From Diprion similis (taxonomy: Eukaryota > Arthropoda > Insecta > Hymenoptera > Diprionidae), in contig NC_060106.1 of assembly GCF_021155765.1 (NCBI RefSeq), positions 19,184,031 through 19,248,030 of the forward strand: a DNA stretch of 64,000 bases, given 5' to 3'. Below are positions 15,987-30,852 of the stretch, one piece after another. The translations under genes and the position numbers were made by a program. The notes beneath the pieces were generated by a model. It was not told the origin of the DNA, ran no database searches, and saw only the letters and a program-made list of their open reading frames with translations. Numbering within the stretch: the first letter of the stretch is position 1; the number at the start of each line of letters is the position of its first letter.

Positions 15987-16269
15987 ATGGCTGCCGCTGA
16001 CGGAGCCACGGCCGACGAACTCAGGGCCGAAATCGAGAGGCTATCGAGGGAACTTGATCTCGCCTCAACCGAGAAGATACAATCGGCCCAGTACGGACTC
16101 GCCCTTCTTGAGGAGAAATCAACCCTGCAGCAGAGGTGCGACAACCTCGAAACCCTCTATGAAAACGCCAGGCATGATCTCGAGATTACGCAAGAGGTTA
16201 GTATAACCCCGCGGCTTCGACACCGAGGCCCACCCACTTCCTTTACCGTACATACTGAACACTCGCCGA

Positions 16270-16308
<39 letters not shown>

Positions 16309-19300
16309 GTTCTTTTCGCTATCGGACCTTTCCCACCTCGCGAGGAACTAGTTTCTCTGATCTAAATACCGTATCGAGAATTGATCTACTCTGACGTGGG
16401 CGTCCGATAATTCATTCCGTCTTGCAATTGAGTAGATTACGTCTGGAATTTTGCTGCGAACACTATTTTTAACTCTTCAATTTCACTTCGCTCTATGTCA
16501 GATTCCTCTGTTTTGCTCTCCAACAGCTGCACGCTTAACGCATCGTTCCTCTTGTCTGATTCGCACTCTGTGCAACCCATGATGCAGATACGGATTTAAA
16601 TATGTGTTCGACGCATGATAACTTTAGCGACGAATATATCGACACAAAAAATTTTGCTAAGCAATAGTTTATACGATGCGGTTGAAGTTGTTTCGATCGA
16701 ATTTCATTGACGAGTATCACCTTGACTTGGGAACAATATTATACACTTCGAATTAAATTCGTCAAAACCAATTACAAATAAATTTTGAGAGCAATCGTAT
16801 CGCCTTGAATACTAAATGCGTGTCATTCGATCAATTTCAGCGAGTCGATGCTGATTTTATTTGTGTTGAGTTAATGAATTCTTCCTAACGTTTCGTTGAA
16901 AAATACATTGGAGTTGTAAAAAATCTGTTCCCAAATAAAATCAGCAATAGTTGTCTCAAATTAGATTATTGTTTTGCTTTTGGGAGTAAAATAATAGTAG
17001 AGTAATGTGAATGATTAAGCGTTTTTCACGCTTATTGTTGGTTATCACTCTTCTGCTGTCTGATTGAAACATTATCTTAATCTAATCCGACACAACTTAT
17101 AACTTCCATTTCATTCGTCAAATTCATATCACATATTTCATAATCCTTGTCACGTTTTTGATTTAACTGTAATTGCTTTCAGTATTTTTCTAATTTTAAC
17201 ACCATTTACTTTCACTCTACATTTCCATTCTTGACGTTACAATTATTATAGAGAATTTCAAGCAGCAATATCTAAAGAATCAAGTCCAAAACGAGCAAAT
17301 ATTCGTTTTTTTTTCCACTCTCTTGATCAGTGGGATGTAAAATTTCGTTTTGGTCTGATTTTGATGGAAAATTTGCTGAATACTCATTGTGAGGAATGGT
17401 AATTGAATAATAGTCAATGGGATTAGTCTGAGCCAGGCATTCAAAGGGTCAATAAATCAATCAAAGCCTTATTGCCTGACTTCATTTCAGAAATTAGAAT
17501 CTATTCTCGGTTTTATTATCAGACTAGTCGGAACCTATTTGGCTAATTGAAGAGACAATAAATTTCATAAGAAATATTTCTACTTGTTTACTTGATCCTG
17601 TGAATAAAGGTGAATTTCTTGCTCTTCACTTTTTTTGTTCTCCACTTAATCCTTAGATAAAAATGAACTATGATCCATGATGTAATAATAATTTCCATAC
17701 AACCCGGCAAACTTGAGTTGTGGATCGTTATTGCTAATGCTCGTCATGCGACCTTCAGGTAAAAACAGAATCGCCTACTCATTTCATTACGGTGACTCAG
17801 ACTTGTGAAATTGTCTCTTGATTACCGTCTTCCTTAAAAATAATTTCAACAAAATTAAAACATTTAGATATTTTTGCTCCAACTATTGAATAGAATTCTG
17901 AACGGATCTTGACATTCTAGCAGTCCCAAAGATATACCCCGAATTTTATGAACAAATATCATTTTCTAGAAATTTTCCCGATCGTTTTTCATTCATTTTT
18001 GAACATCTGATCTCCTTTGCTTGGAACGATTATTCAAGTTTTATTTTTTCTCTACGTATTCAGAAACACTTGACTATCTTCTGAAAAAATGTTGAGAATT
18101 ATTAGACAGAAAACATACAATACGAAAACTGTATGTATTATAAACAGTACTGTATAAATTTATCGAAACGTCTGTACTCAGTTGAAACACAAATAAAGAA
18201 TTATTATTAATATCCTTGTTAGAACTCTTGTTTTGAAAAAATATTCATCTGCAATATATTGTCAATCAAGCAACGAAAGTACTTGGAAAATACATACTAG
18301 AAAATGGGATCTTTAATATTGGGAAAATCTTGATATATTGCTCACAATATTTTGCTCAATATCCTAAAATTGCGCTATTATTATTTGCCAAATAAGATGC
18401 AAAAAATCAACACACAAATGCCCGAAGGTAAATGTGTGAACTTCATTCTAGAAGATAACAGTTGTGGAATGAATCCCAGTGTTCTTGAACTTGGATAAAA
18501 AAATATTTCTATTCACATTTGACAGAAAATTAAATTTAGATCCCCCAGTCGAAAAATACACTTATGAAACTTATACTCAGTAGTTGGCTATCGACTCGTG
18601 TTTGAATATGAATAGTTATATAGCTAGAACACGTGGAGAATAAATTGGGGAAGGCTATTCGCTCAAAATACCCTCATATTCCAATATAAATAAGCAGCAG
18701 GTATTACGGGACTTGGATGTATACTTTGTGTGGGAAGGAAACAGATGTTTCATGTTTATACGTTCCTTGGTACCTAAGTTGAGTTAGGGTTGACTCTCGT
18801 GCCATACCAAAAGGCTCAGTTTTTGACTATTTTACGTAGTAGCTGGATCGTCTTTGATCCACACCGATAGTTTTGCAGTGTTCGTTGAGAGAGACTTGAA
18901 AGCATTAGTTAATCTTCCTTATACAATTCATTTGTAGAGCGTCTTTTTCACAAACCCCAGATTTAACATGGTATCGATATTTTCCACCGCCAAGTTAGCT
19001 TTGATTATACTCAGCAGACTTCTTTGATTATATTTCCTACTTGCTACTTTCAGGCTCTCGCAAAATTCCACACAACAACAAAGTTAACTACAAAAAGTGG
19101 CATCGAACAGGAAGAAAGTCTTCTCAGTGAAAGCGCAGCCCGAGAAACATCTCTACAGGTTCAGATACTTGAATTGGAAAATGAAACGAAATTGGTAAAG
19201 TATTATTATATATATATATAACAGAATTGATGACTTAAAAAAATGCTTATTAAAATAAAATATCGTTTTACTAATTTCAAAAGTTGCGACATGAGTTGGA

Positions 19301-22300
19301 GCGCGTTCAAGCTGAGCGAGATCATTCGCTGCAAGAACGCGAAGACGAGAGCAAGGATTACCATCATGCGGAATCTGAGAGAAAACAGCTCCGCGGAGAG
19401 CTCAAAGAGTGTAAATTCAGGGAGGCGAGACTTCTCCAGGATTATTCGGAGCTGGAGGAGGAAAACATATCCCTGCAAAAGCAGGTCTCGGTTCTAAGAT
19501 CGAGTCAGGTTGAATTTGAAGGTGCTAAACACGAGATAAGGAGGCTCACGGAGGACGTCGACTTGCTGAACAGCCAAGTGGAGGAACTGACGAGTTTGAA
19601 AAAAATTGCTGAAAAACAGATGGAGGATGCACTGGAATCCTTACAGGCTGAGCGCGAAGCAAAATATGCCTTGAAAAAAGAACTGGATCAACGCATTAAC
19701 AGCGAATCGATCTATAACCTTAGTAACTTGGCATATTCCATCAGAGGTATCACCGATGATCAAGCTATGTGCAGCGACGGTGAAGACGACTCTCCTGCCT
19801 TGAGGAGAATCGTCGCAGACTTGAAACAAGAACCTGGTACACCAGTAGATGGAAAGCAGGTCGATTTGTTCTCAGAGATTCATCTTAACGAGCTTAAGAA
19901 GCTGGAGAAACAACTTGAGCAAGCCGAAAGCGACAAGGCACTGCTTACTCAGAATTTAAGGGAGTCTCAAGCCGCTGTCGAGAAAAGCCAAGGGGAACTG
20001 CAGTCCTTCGTTGCCAGGATTGTCCATCTCGCTGCACATGTACAATCTCTGCATCACCTTCACTCTAAATTGCCGAAGACGCAGAACGAGGAAACTGCAT
20101 TGGATAAAATGACTCAGGTGAAGAAGGGACAATATTTCTAAGATTCTCTTAATAAAATTATCACACAAATTTGGCGTCATTTGAATAAGATATCGAAATA
20201 GTAGCGAATGAAAATTATCTCTTCGTTTCAGGCGATAGTGCAATATCATCAATGGAGCACGATGTCTGCACGCGAGGTAGAGCAACTTCAAAAAGATTTG
20301 GCCGATCTAGAAAAGGGTCTGACTATGTCGGATTCCACTCAGCAGCTCAGATCAGAGCTTACTAATCTTAAAAATAAGGTAAATTGCGATATGATTCTTA
20401 CTAAAATTGACTTTTTTGAATAACAGTACGCAGTACCGTAGCAATACGTGTATTAAAGGATCTGCGGAATAAGCGAAAGATAAAATTTTGCTATCCAAGG
20501 AAATTTAATTCGTTGGGTTTATCTGACGCTAAGTTCTGGAAATAGCCGCATATGCACCAACGGTAAAAATGAAGGATTATGAACATGTACAATTTATTAA
20601 TTTTAATTTCATCCGAATTTATCGATAAAGACAGAAACGTGGCTTCACGAAATTAGCATATCACATGTTTTCCACATGTATTTGAATGGGAACTTGGCAT
20701 TTCAGATTCCTCCGTCAGAGCAGAGTCTCCGAAAAAAGGTTGGAGCGTGTGTCCCTGATGTATTTATTATATTCTTACTACACTCTCATTAATAATGACT
20801 TGTTTGGCTCCTCTAATGATTTGTTACGAATAGCTTTTTCAGTGTCCTAACTTCGCCTATGCTTATTTATAGTTACGTAATTTAACAGACCTGTTCATGA
20901 TATGAGAACCATACTTTTGCAGCGAGCTTAGTCTCACGATGCAACAGCTATGGGTTTACTCAAAAAAACGATATGTTATCCATTCAAACAGTACACGTCA
21001 GAGTTTCTAAAATGCTAGGCAATTCCAGCGTTACTGCAAAATTGACTGTCCTAAAGAAGGCATATAAATATGCTCGTAAATCATTGCAGCCACATTTCTA
21101 AGATTGTCGATTGAGAACATTATAGTGGTACTGAAGAAATAAATTGATAGACGTATCATTTTTTAAGTAAATCCGAGTGTCACGTGAACCTAATCATGTT
21201 ATGATATCGTACCTCTGCAAGACCAACAAATAAAATAAACTTGTACACTTTGTGGCAATACATGGATCAGTTTAAAGTGAAACAATGGAATACCTTGTCT
21301 CACCTCTTCGGGCGATGCTGCTTGACTATCAACTTGGAGGTCTCATTATCGTGATGTCTTGTATGATGTATGAATCGGGGTGGCATGCGTACAATGGTAC
21401 AGCAAAGCATGAAAATTGGACAATTAAAGCAACCCGTTATCACTCTAATATGCCAATCGAAGGAAATCAATCCAGAAATAAATGGAATGTCGATAAACTG
21501 AAACTGTTCTAAACAGCATGAAAGTCGACTTTTCTATCATTCAAAAATGTCTCAGCTTATCAGTATGAAAATTGCTCGCTTATTATTCTGTCTCTGAAGA
21601 TTCATGTATTGTCGCAGAGTCGGGATTTTGAAAATTGATAGAAATATGCTATAATATTGTATCGTTGTCTTCGTTACAGCTTTTAGACACCGAACACAAG
21701 AGTTTGGAGTTACAATCCGATATTTCAATCCTTTCCGAACTGGCGGCTGATGCAGGAAGCTCCCTCGATTCGGCTCAAAATGATCTTCAAACCATTTCTG
21801 ACGAGTTGGCTCAATTGTATCATCATGTATGTACCGTCAATGGCGAAACACCATCCAGAGTTCTTCTTGACCATGAGAAGATCGTTCCTGAGAAGGAAAA
21901 TGCCAAGATTGAACTCTTGAGAGCACGTTTGAAGACAGATGTTAAAATCAGAGATTTGGAAAGCCTTAGCGAGGCTAAGGAAATTGGTAAACATATCGAG
22001 ACTGTTGGGGACCAAATCAAACATCTCAAAAATGCTGTCGAACACACAATCGAGCTTTCGAAAATCAAGGGAATGAGAGTGAATATGACGGAAGGTAAAT
22101 TATTTAATTTTATTATTGGTTTGGTGACGCATGTTTTATACTAACTAACCCATTAACTAATATCAATATTAATACGCACTAATAGTTTGTTGCCTCAAAT
22201 GGCTTGATCCAATAAATACACATTTCACATAAATATGCGTTAAATTTATTTGCACGGAATAATTTGTTGATAATAGATAGTAGTAACAGCTCAGTTTTAA

Positions 22301-24916
22301 ACTGTGCGACGTCACATTTTCAACTATGCACGCATTGTTTTGTCAGTTTGGTCATATTTTGAGAGTAATGTGAGGTGGTGCACTTTGAGAAATTTATCTC
22401 GAAACAAGGCATGCAATTTAGGTTCGAGTTTATCCACGAGATCAGTAGGATTCTGTTGGTCGATTCAGGAATTCTATATCATTTTCTTACACATGGGGAT
22501 CCTATTTATCTGCATGATGGAGGCAGGGTATGCAATTTTGACTATTCCCACAGCGATGAATTTTTTTTCGGTAGTTTAGCTAAGAGGTTTCGTTGAAATG
22601 TTGTTTTAATCTGCTTATTTGAGCTTTCAGGAGTATGAAATATTATGTGCTTGGTATTTTGCACGCTTTTGAATTAGTCAGTTGATTTCGCTAATATGTA
22701 GCTGGATACTATAAATGTGAAAGTATTAGACTATTCTACTTTAACAACAAACAGTTTTCCCATTTATACTGAAATTAGTCTAAGAGTAATTATTTTTTCA
22801 TTCACAGCCAATGATAGTAAAGAAGAAATTACCGATCTTCAAGAACAAGTGATTAAGTTGAAGGCACTTTTGTCAACGAAACGTGAACAGGTTGCGACAC
22901 TTCGCACCGTTCTGAAGTCCAACAAAAATACAGCTGAAGTTGCTCTTACAAACTTGAAGAGCAAGTACGAGAATGAGAAGAGTATCGTCAGCGAGACAAT
23001 GATGAAACTGAGAAACGAACTCCGACTCCTCAAAGAAGACGCTGCTACATTTTCAAGTAAGTTGGAACCTGATCTCTGACATTGTTTTACCCAATACTCA
23101 CACTGCCTTTCGTTACCCTCGTACTCTGGCAATATATTAATTTTATATTAATACCAAAACACCTTGTTTCATGTTTATTGAATCCATAGAAAAAACATTG
23201 CGACGTCGCAGAAAAAAATTACTTCCGTCACTTTTTAACTTCGTGTAAATATTTCCCTCACTCATTATTCCCAAGAATCGAATGCTCCGTCTCTTTTTTC
23301 TCTAATTTATCTTTTTTTTAATCATATTTATTTCTTTTTATTCCTGCTCGTATGCATAATTTGCAGAGTACAATACTGCTAGGGCTTAGATAAATTGAAA
23401 ATTTTTCTCGTATATTGCTTGTTCTTTCAATGTTTTTCGTTAGTATACATAGATTTTCGGCCAGTTTTGTTCTTTCTACTACTGCACATCTAAACCACGT
23501 ACGATTGTTTGATTTCCAAAAAAAAAAAAAACAATAAACAAATTTTCTTAAATACATACCTATACCTAGCAATCAGTGAGATGCTTGATAGTAATATAAA
23601 TTTTATTTGTTTTTTTTCCACTAACTTATATTAACACAGTATTAACAGACGTTTCTTTACTAATGCTAACTTGTACCTCGATAGATTTTATGGTCGCACT
23701 GGTCATGTGCTTTCGGCAATACTGTTACGCTACGTACTAGAGAATGCATAGTTTTGTCTCTGTTTCTTGGGTTTTAGTTTTTCTTACACAAGAGCATTCA
23801 AAGCAAAACTCATGCCGGAAACTTTTTTTTACTCATTGCGTGTGTGCGTGTGTGTGTGTATGAATGTGTGTACTATATGTACATATTAAAACCATCTGTG
23901 ATTTGTCTGTTGACTTTATCGGTACCTGAAACTAACGTGATGGCAACATATTATACTTTTTTATATTTATCGTTACAAGGCTATAGTTGGAAAAAATTTT
24001 CACACTATAACGATATAATGTATTATGAATACAACCGTCACGTTTTTGAATAATTTATACTTAGTGTGTATAGACTTAGTATTTATGAGACGATTGCGTC
24101 GTAAACTTATATAAGTTCACAAACAATTTTTATATAAATATATTTTTTTAACTTTAAATGAAATTTGATCTGTTCGTACTTGAACGAAGTGCAAAATAAT
24201 TTTCTAGCCGATTGAAAATTACATGATCTTATAGGTTTTTAGCTACCGCGACTAGTGATAACAGTTCCAAATAATATTAACGAGTACAATAAAAAGAATC
24301 GCTTAATCATTGCTTACATTTTTTACACTCTAATTGATTTCTCCGCTCTCTATAACTTACCGCTACATTGTTCTTCCCCCGCATGTGTTTGGTGATAGTT
24401 CAGAAATCATTACAGTCATCCATGACCATCGGTGTTCGCTTCATCCGAACATATCCCAAGAACCTGTACCTTCGATCCGTCTAGGAATCCCGGTTGAGTA
24501 TTATTTCCATCCTTGTCTTTATAATATCTGTCTTCTCTCTAACTATTTTTTCTCTCTCTCTGACTCTCTCCCTCTCTCTTACTCACTCTCTCCTTCTTTC
24601 TCGTGTTTAAACCAACCTAACAATACACTTCTCAGGTTTACGAGCGATGTTTGCTGCGAGGTGCGAAGAGTACGTCACTCAAGTGGATGAATTGGAGCGT
24701 CAGCTGGCAGCTGATCAGGATGAAAAGAAGACGCTGAATCAACTGTTGCGGCTCGCCGTACAGCAAAAATTGGGTCTTACTCAAAGACTGGAAGAGTTAG
24801 AGGTAGACAGAGAGATGCGCAATGCCAGAAGACACGCGATCGGCGGAAATGGACGTGGCAAGACACGTTTTCCACCTCCGGCGAACCGCACCCATCAGAG
24901 TAGAGATTTTTTCTAG
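15987..24916 (+). CDS. BicD: Bicaudal D, dynein-dynactin cargo adaptor
   Basis: Seven coding exons: 15987-16196, 19054-19194, 19284-20117, 20232-20378, 21680-22094, 22808-23056 and 24636-24916. All have GT...AG borders and matching phases; the product is 758 aa (fly BicD is about 782). BicD is a long homodimeric coiled coil that recruits dynein-dynactin and carries mRNPs (through Egalitarian) and Rab6 vesicles. The first exon holds the CC1 box, here SAQYG at 33-37 followed by LALLEEK, which contacts the dynein light intermediate chain; mammalian BICD2 has AAEYG there. The middle is a heptad-rich coiled coil with an acidic break (about 290-330, [12 protein letters not shown]). The last exon encodes the conserved cargo-binding domain ([37 protein letters not shown]). 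Intron 1 is 2857 bases and intron 6 is 1579 bases. See the separate microexon entry for intron 4. The start is the first ATG after a GC-rich 5' region. Identity very sure. Confidence -1.
16275..16310 (+). repeat. BicD: (CT)n microsatellite in BicD intron 1
   Basis: An almost perfect CT run starts about 80 bases after the exon 1 donor. The rest of intron 1 (to 19053) is AT-rich with no exon that I can support. Confidence -1.
20706..20738 (+). other. BicD: Candidate 33-nt cassette microexon of BicD
   Basis: Intron 4 of BicD (20379-21679) contains a 33-base open segment with an acceptor TTTCAG just before it and AAAAG|GTTGG after it. Both flanking exons break in phase 0, so inclusion would add exactly 11 residues, [11 protein letters not shown], without changing the frame. 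The donor is weak (GTTGGA), which suits an alternative exon. The added peptide has two prolines, so it would interrupt the coiled coil. I see no transcript evidence; chance is possible in a 1.3-kb intron. Confidence -1.
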
Positions 24917-27687
24917 AAAATGAGAAAAATGTGGAGTAAGATATTTTGAGAGGTAATTAAATTCTGAAATTTTATTTTCATTCTCGACGAACTTTATCCC
25001 TTTTTTTTTTTTTTTTTTTTTTTTTCTTACAAAGCGGAGATTAACTTTATTGCAAACATATTTCTGCATCGTTTGACGAACGTTTTATCTGTGCTATTGT
25101 TGTTTACAATAGATAAACAGAAATATACACGTCGAGTTGTCGTATGTTTGTTTGATAGTGAAGACATTTTAGATTTCAAATGTTGCCAGAGAAATATTAC
25201 GACTTTTTTTTTCTTGTACAATATGTAATATTTACATGAGAGAAAGTGTATCGTCAAACTTCATTGAAATATGGGAAGAATAGAGAATTATCTCCGCTTT
25301 GTAAAGTTCTCGAGCGAAAATATATCTTAGGATTTTTACTTTCCTCTTCATTGTATCTGCTCCATATTATTCGGTCCAATTTACACGTACGTCTTAATTC
25401 GATGTACTCGATGCTATTTTTGCGTCGCGCTGCGAATAACACTTTTTATAAAGGGACAACAACATTTAGTAGGTGAAAGACCTCCGCGTTGTGTGAATCT
25501 AGGAAGAAGTAAAGAGGAGAAAAGAGATTAAAGAGGAAAAGCAAACGCGCAGAAAATATACATCCTGATTATGCCTCTGATCTTTCATTAAAAAGTAAAC
25601 CTTTTACCGGAACTCATATTTCGAAATTATACACTCCTCTAATCTAATTACTGAACCAAAATTCTGTTATTTATTCTCGTAGTTTGTTGTTATAATTTTT
25701 TTTATTTTGTTCTTATACACACTTTTACAAATTGACAAACGTTCGTTTCTTCTTCTTCTTCACGGAAGAGTTCAAACAGCAATAAAACGAAAATTTTACA
25801 AACGAATCGGTAGCTGTTTTGATTTATTGGTTTTACTGACGTTCTTGTTTTTTAATACAATTATGTTAACGTCGTCAGTAGGCAGTAGCAAAAATTACCA
25901 GCGGAAATCGTCGTACTTTTTAATGGAAATCACACCGTGTATTTCAATAGAGTAAGATTACCGTTTGTAGAGTAATACTAACGTCGCAGAGGGGGCCCAT
26001 TAAAAATATATGATGTGCATCAAGCGTTGGTTAGTAGTAAACAAAGAATGAGAATATTTACAAAAAAATCATTGAATGACGTTAGAGAAAAATTCATAAT
26101 CATATAATGTAATGAAATTGAGTAAACCGTATAAGTTCTACTTAAATTTAAACACAATAGCAGACAATATAACTCGATTATAGCGTTTTTAATCAAAGAT
26201 AACTAGTTGAAAGAAAAAAGTAATTAATAATATACGTAGAAAAAAAAAAATGAAAGAAAACGAAAAAAATACACATCTGGAACTTAGAAAACGAATCGAA
26301 TAATATATTACATAGTAGATGAAAATCATTCCAAATCGTCCCCTCGACTAAAGACTTTATCTTTTATTTCGAATAACTCACCCTATTACAAAAAGGTTGA
26401 GAACGAAAAAAAAAGTCGATAAAAAAAAAAATCGTATTTTCATTCTTACCTAGTAATTTTTATCTTGAGGCAATTATTTTTTGGTATATTCATGGCGTCA
26501 AGAATAATATTGACGGTTGAGGATGACGGGATTTTGCAATTTTTAAATACAGCTACTATTATATGTATACAATCCGTGGATTGCGATTGCGGGTAAAATC
26601 GTTTGTTCATTTATTTATTTTTATTTTTTTCTCATCATGTTAAAAATTTGTCCCGTCTTATCATGATGGTGAAAAAATTTTAGTATCGGCAGCTGCATTC
26701 CGCGGATTGTTGAAACGCGGCCTAAGTTAGGCGGCCGCCTGAAACCTAAATTCGGCAGCTGAATTAAATAACGTCTGTACTTTTTACGATTGATTTTTTT
26801 AATGTTATTAAGTATTGCATACATATAATCCCCGTTAAATAAAACTACCTAAGTCCTAGTTTTTATTTTGTATATTTAATTGAATTTTAATTGTATATTT
26901 AATATTATTTTCATGACACGTTTTCACTACTTACCGGAACGACCTTAATTAGAGGCCAATGAACTTACGGTACTTTACAATTAAATCATATACATATAAC
27001 ACACAGCGAAGTATTTTCTTTGTTATTCTTTCTTTTATCACTGCGTGCTTTAATTTTGCGAGAAATTTACTCGCTAGTATTCTTGAAGTGAATTAGTATT
27101 TATTTAAAGTATTCTTTATGCGACTAGACGTATTATAAAAGTGTCATGAAAATATTCTTTTATAAATTGCAATTATTTGCCAGATATATTATCGGTTGTA
27201 AAGACGGGAAAAAGATGAAAAAAAAAAACGAAGAAGTTGAAAAATAAAATTGTTGTGACAATATCGCGGTTTGAGACGTTTTTTAATAGATGCGCATAAT
27301 ACGGTGAATTCTATTATTAAAATGCGAAACTGTATACCGATGAATTTTTCTAACGATTTATTAATATATAGGTATATTTATGCAATTCCTTCCTTTATTC
27401 TTTTCTGTATTCTTTTATTGTTTATTTTATTTTTTCCTTCTTTTATTGTTAACAATTATTTATAACGGCGAAGGTAGTTGGTGTGCTCATTTGATTAGTG
27501 ATTCTATTGTCACGATTAAATTATATGTATACATATATACACATCCGTTTCAATTCGATTTTCATTATGATCGGTTATAATGAATTATATTTATACATAT
27601 ATCTATAAGAGTGAAGTTTATAGAAAATATCTTGAATTATCATCGATATAATTAATCAATTGTTTTTTGTCTGTTCTATTTGTACTA

Positions 27688-27688
<1 letters not shown>

Positions 27689-27773
<85 letters not shown>
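27689..27773 (+). repeat. (ATT)n microsatellite, about 85 bases
   Basis: An uninterrupted ATT run of about 28 units. Open frames across it (poly-Leu, poly-Tyr) are artefacts of the repeat. Confidence -1.
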
Positions 27774-27774
<1 letters not shown>

Positions 27775-30530
27775 ATTGCCTGTGTCGATACACTAATTTT
27801 GTCGCCAGACGTTGGAATACAGATTGTTTTTTTTGTTTCTTTTTTCTTTTCTTTTTTTTTTTTGTTAAATAAAATATTCTTTAACGAACATTCTTTTATT
27901 ATTTCCTTATAATTTCCGTTTCGTATTACTTTTCAAGGCCTATTATAATTTGTATTTAGCGCGCTATCCCTAGTAATATTTATGAAAATTATTCATTCAT
28001 TGATATATGGATGAAAATGCAAAAATCTTATGATAAAAAATGAACGCATCTTCAAACTCATTTTTTTTTTTTTTCATCTCGACTTATTAATATTTGCCAT
28101 AAACTTGAATTATTGGTCAATTTCTTGTTGAAATTCTTGGACTGAATTAATTGTTTACTGTTGATTTTTTTCAGAATATTATTATCGTTGATTTGTTATT
28201 TTTAGTCATGTTCGTTGCACGCAATTTTTTTTTTTTAATATGATAATAAAAAAATATGTGCGATATCGAGAACCAGCCAAAGAGGCTTAACGTCTAGAGT
28301 CGAGTAAGAAAAGATTGAGGATAAAGAAAGCCATAGATGACTAAAATTAAATTTAAAAATGATAAAAAAAAAAGAAGAAAAAAAAAAAGTAACGAAATGA
28401 AAAATTTATTTTCTTTATAATTGATGGTGTTAAGACACAGGCTAAGCCATGTTGTATCCACGAACCGAGCCAGCCTCAGACCACCGTCCCTTCCCCCCGC
28501 TCACACCACCGCTAGGATATATTAATAATTTATCTGCTCGTCCTTTTTGCTCTTGAATAATACTAAGGAAAGAAGAAGAAAAAGAAGGAAACATCAGTCT
28601 GTTGTTATTAGTAATTAATTACTTAGTTATAGTTAAGACTCAACTCATGATGTGTAACGAAGTTCGATTTAAATGCGACTTTGCACGTCGTATGATGCAA
28701 AACTTACGTACATACATGTATATACATGCAAATTCGCACACTGTGGAAAAAGTTTTTATCGACTGGAAACGCGTTCTCTTAATTTTTCAGTTTTAATGAA
28801 ACTGCAATATAAATTTTCTTCTATAAATTAAAGTAAAGAAAAAAAAAAAAAAAAAAAAAACTAACTCGAACAAAACAAACTAATTCACGCAAGTTTACCC
28901 CGAAATTGTTTTTTATTTTAACAAAATGACGGAAAATTTTTTCTAACAGTGCTTATATGTATAGAGCGTGATACAGAATGTAATATATTATACCTACTTC
29001 GAAACTAATCTGTCCTTATTGGTGAACATTTTGCGTCCTATGCAAAGTTCCTCAGCTACGTTTTGTTAGAAAGAGAAAACAGAAGTAAAGAAATACAAGA
29101 AAAGAGCAAATCAATACTTGATCGTCGTAAATATGCTCATGGTATGATCAGATACTTGGAAAATATGCGTAGATTCATTAATTTAAAAAAAAAATTGAAA
29201 ATTTCTTCTATTTTCTTTTTACCACTTACACACCGTTTTTGTTTCGGAATAAATTACGTTCGATAAATGTGAGATTTTATTTCATTTTGCAATCAAATTT
29301 AGGAATTGATGAATTTTCGTTACGTAATTGTATGGTTCAATCTTGTAAACGATTACGTTGACTATGAAAACCAAACGAAGAAAGAAAGAAAGAAAAAGAA
29401 CAAAAAAAATACCTACTGCGATGAAGTTTGGGGCAAATTGTTTTGGTACCCAGATAGTTTTTATTACTAGGGGTAATGTATTTGTATATTGACGACGGTG
29501 ATTTACAGCTATAGTAAAAATAAAAAAGGAAAAAATGAAAAAAATGAATTGAAAAAATCGAGTTAATTTGCTCAAAGCTTCCAAGCTCTTATTGCGTCCT
29601 ATACATCCGATTAAATGGAGAAAAAAACAACATTAACAACAAGTTATCCTTGCGGTGGTGTGTTTTGGTTTAGAATAATAATAGTAATAAATAACTATTG
29701 GATATTTATTAAAATATTAACTAATTGTAATGACAAGAGTAAAAAAAAAAAAAAAAAGAAGAAGAAAATAATGAGAAGAAAAAATTATCATTATTATTAT
29801 TATTATTATCATCATTGAAAATAATAATTATTATGTAATAACGTATGTGTATCGCCTTGCAGGGCGTGACTGTGCCGCACTAGGAAGGTCCTTGCTGGTT
29901 ATTTTATACATGCCAATAAGTAGTAGTTATTGTTTGTAAACAAAGTCAAAAACAAAAAAAAGAAAACCTTCACCGATCATTCATAATGGCAGGATTTTAT
30001 AAGATTTTTTTCTCAATTTTCCTATCGAGTATTTCAAGCAATTCAATTGAAATTCCACGTATATATTTTCACGTTACGTTGGTGCTATCGGTATATACCT
30101 TCATACATCTAAAGATTACATTCGAGTAAAATATTTTTCGTTAAATTGTCGGCTGGAATTGAGCAGGTAATAAATTAGCAAATGACAATTAAACGATTTA
30201 TTTCCGTAAATGAAATTAACTAAAATTTATTGGAAGATCAGCGTGGACCCGAAACTGTATATAATGTAAATGCACGTATTACATATTATAGCATTGTACT
30301 AAACTTCAACATGATGCATATAATTGATAATAATTGTCTAATCAATTTATCGATCCCATTATTAAGTAGAGAGTCCCTGTAATAATTTTCGACTACCTTT
30401 AACAGCGAACTACGATATATGGTAATTACATTACGTAAACAACGGTATAAAGTCGTTATACACTACTAACAGCCAAACTAGCTAATGTCTATAAATTCAG
30501 GTCATTATATTACGTAGATCTTGATTTTCT

Positions 30531-30561
30531 ATACATACATACATACATACATACATACATA
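30531..30561 (+). repeat. (CATA)n microsatellite
   Basis: Perfect CATA tandem run followed by AT-rich repeats. Further ATT runs lie near 30805-30850 and 31750-31781. Confidence -1.
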
Positions 30562-30820
30562 ATTATATATTATACATAGATATACGATATAGATCGTATA
30601 TTATATATTATATTATATATTCACTCGAACACCCAAATAGTGGAATTGTTACTGTAAACATATTTCGTAATTATAGATGTCCGGTTATTTTTAAAAACTG
30701 TTTTATCTATAGTTCAGACAGGAAGTCGATCTTAGTGATAACGTTTCTCTCATTAAATCGTAGAAATTATATACGTCCCGCATCAATAGTTTTAAAGAAT
30801 TAATTTATTATTATTATTAC

Positions 30821-30852
<32 letters not shown>

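Noticed and set aside
27660-27912. Open frames of poly-Leu and poly-Tyr
   Set aside because: These are translations of the ATT microsatellite.
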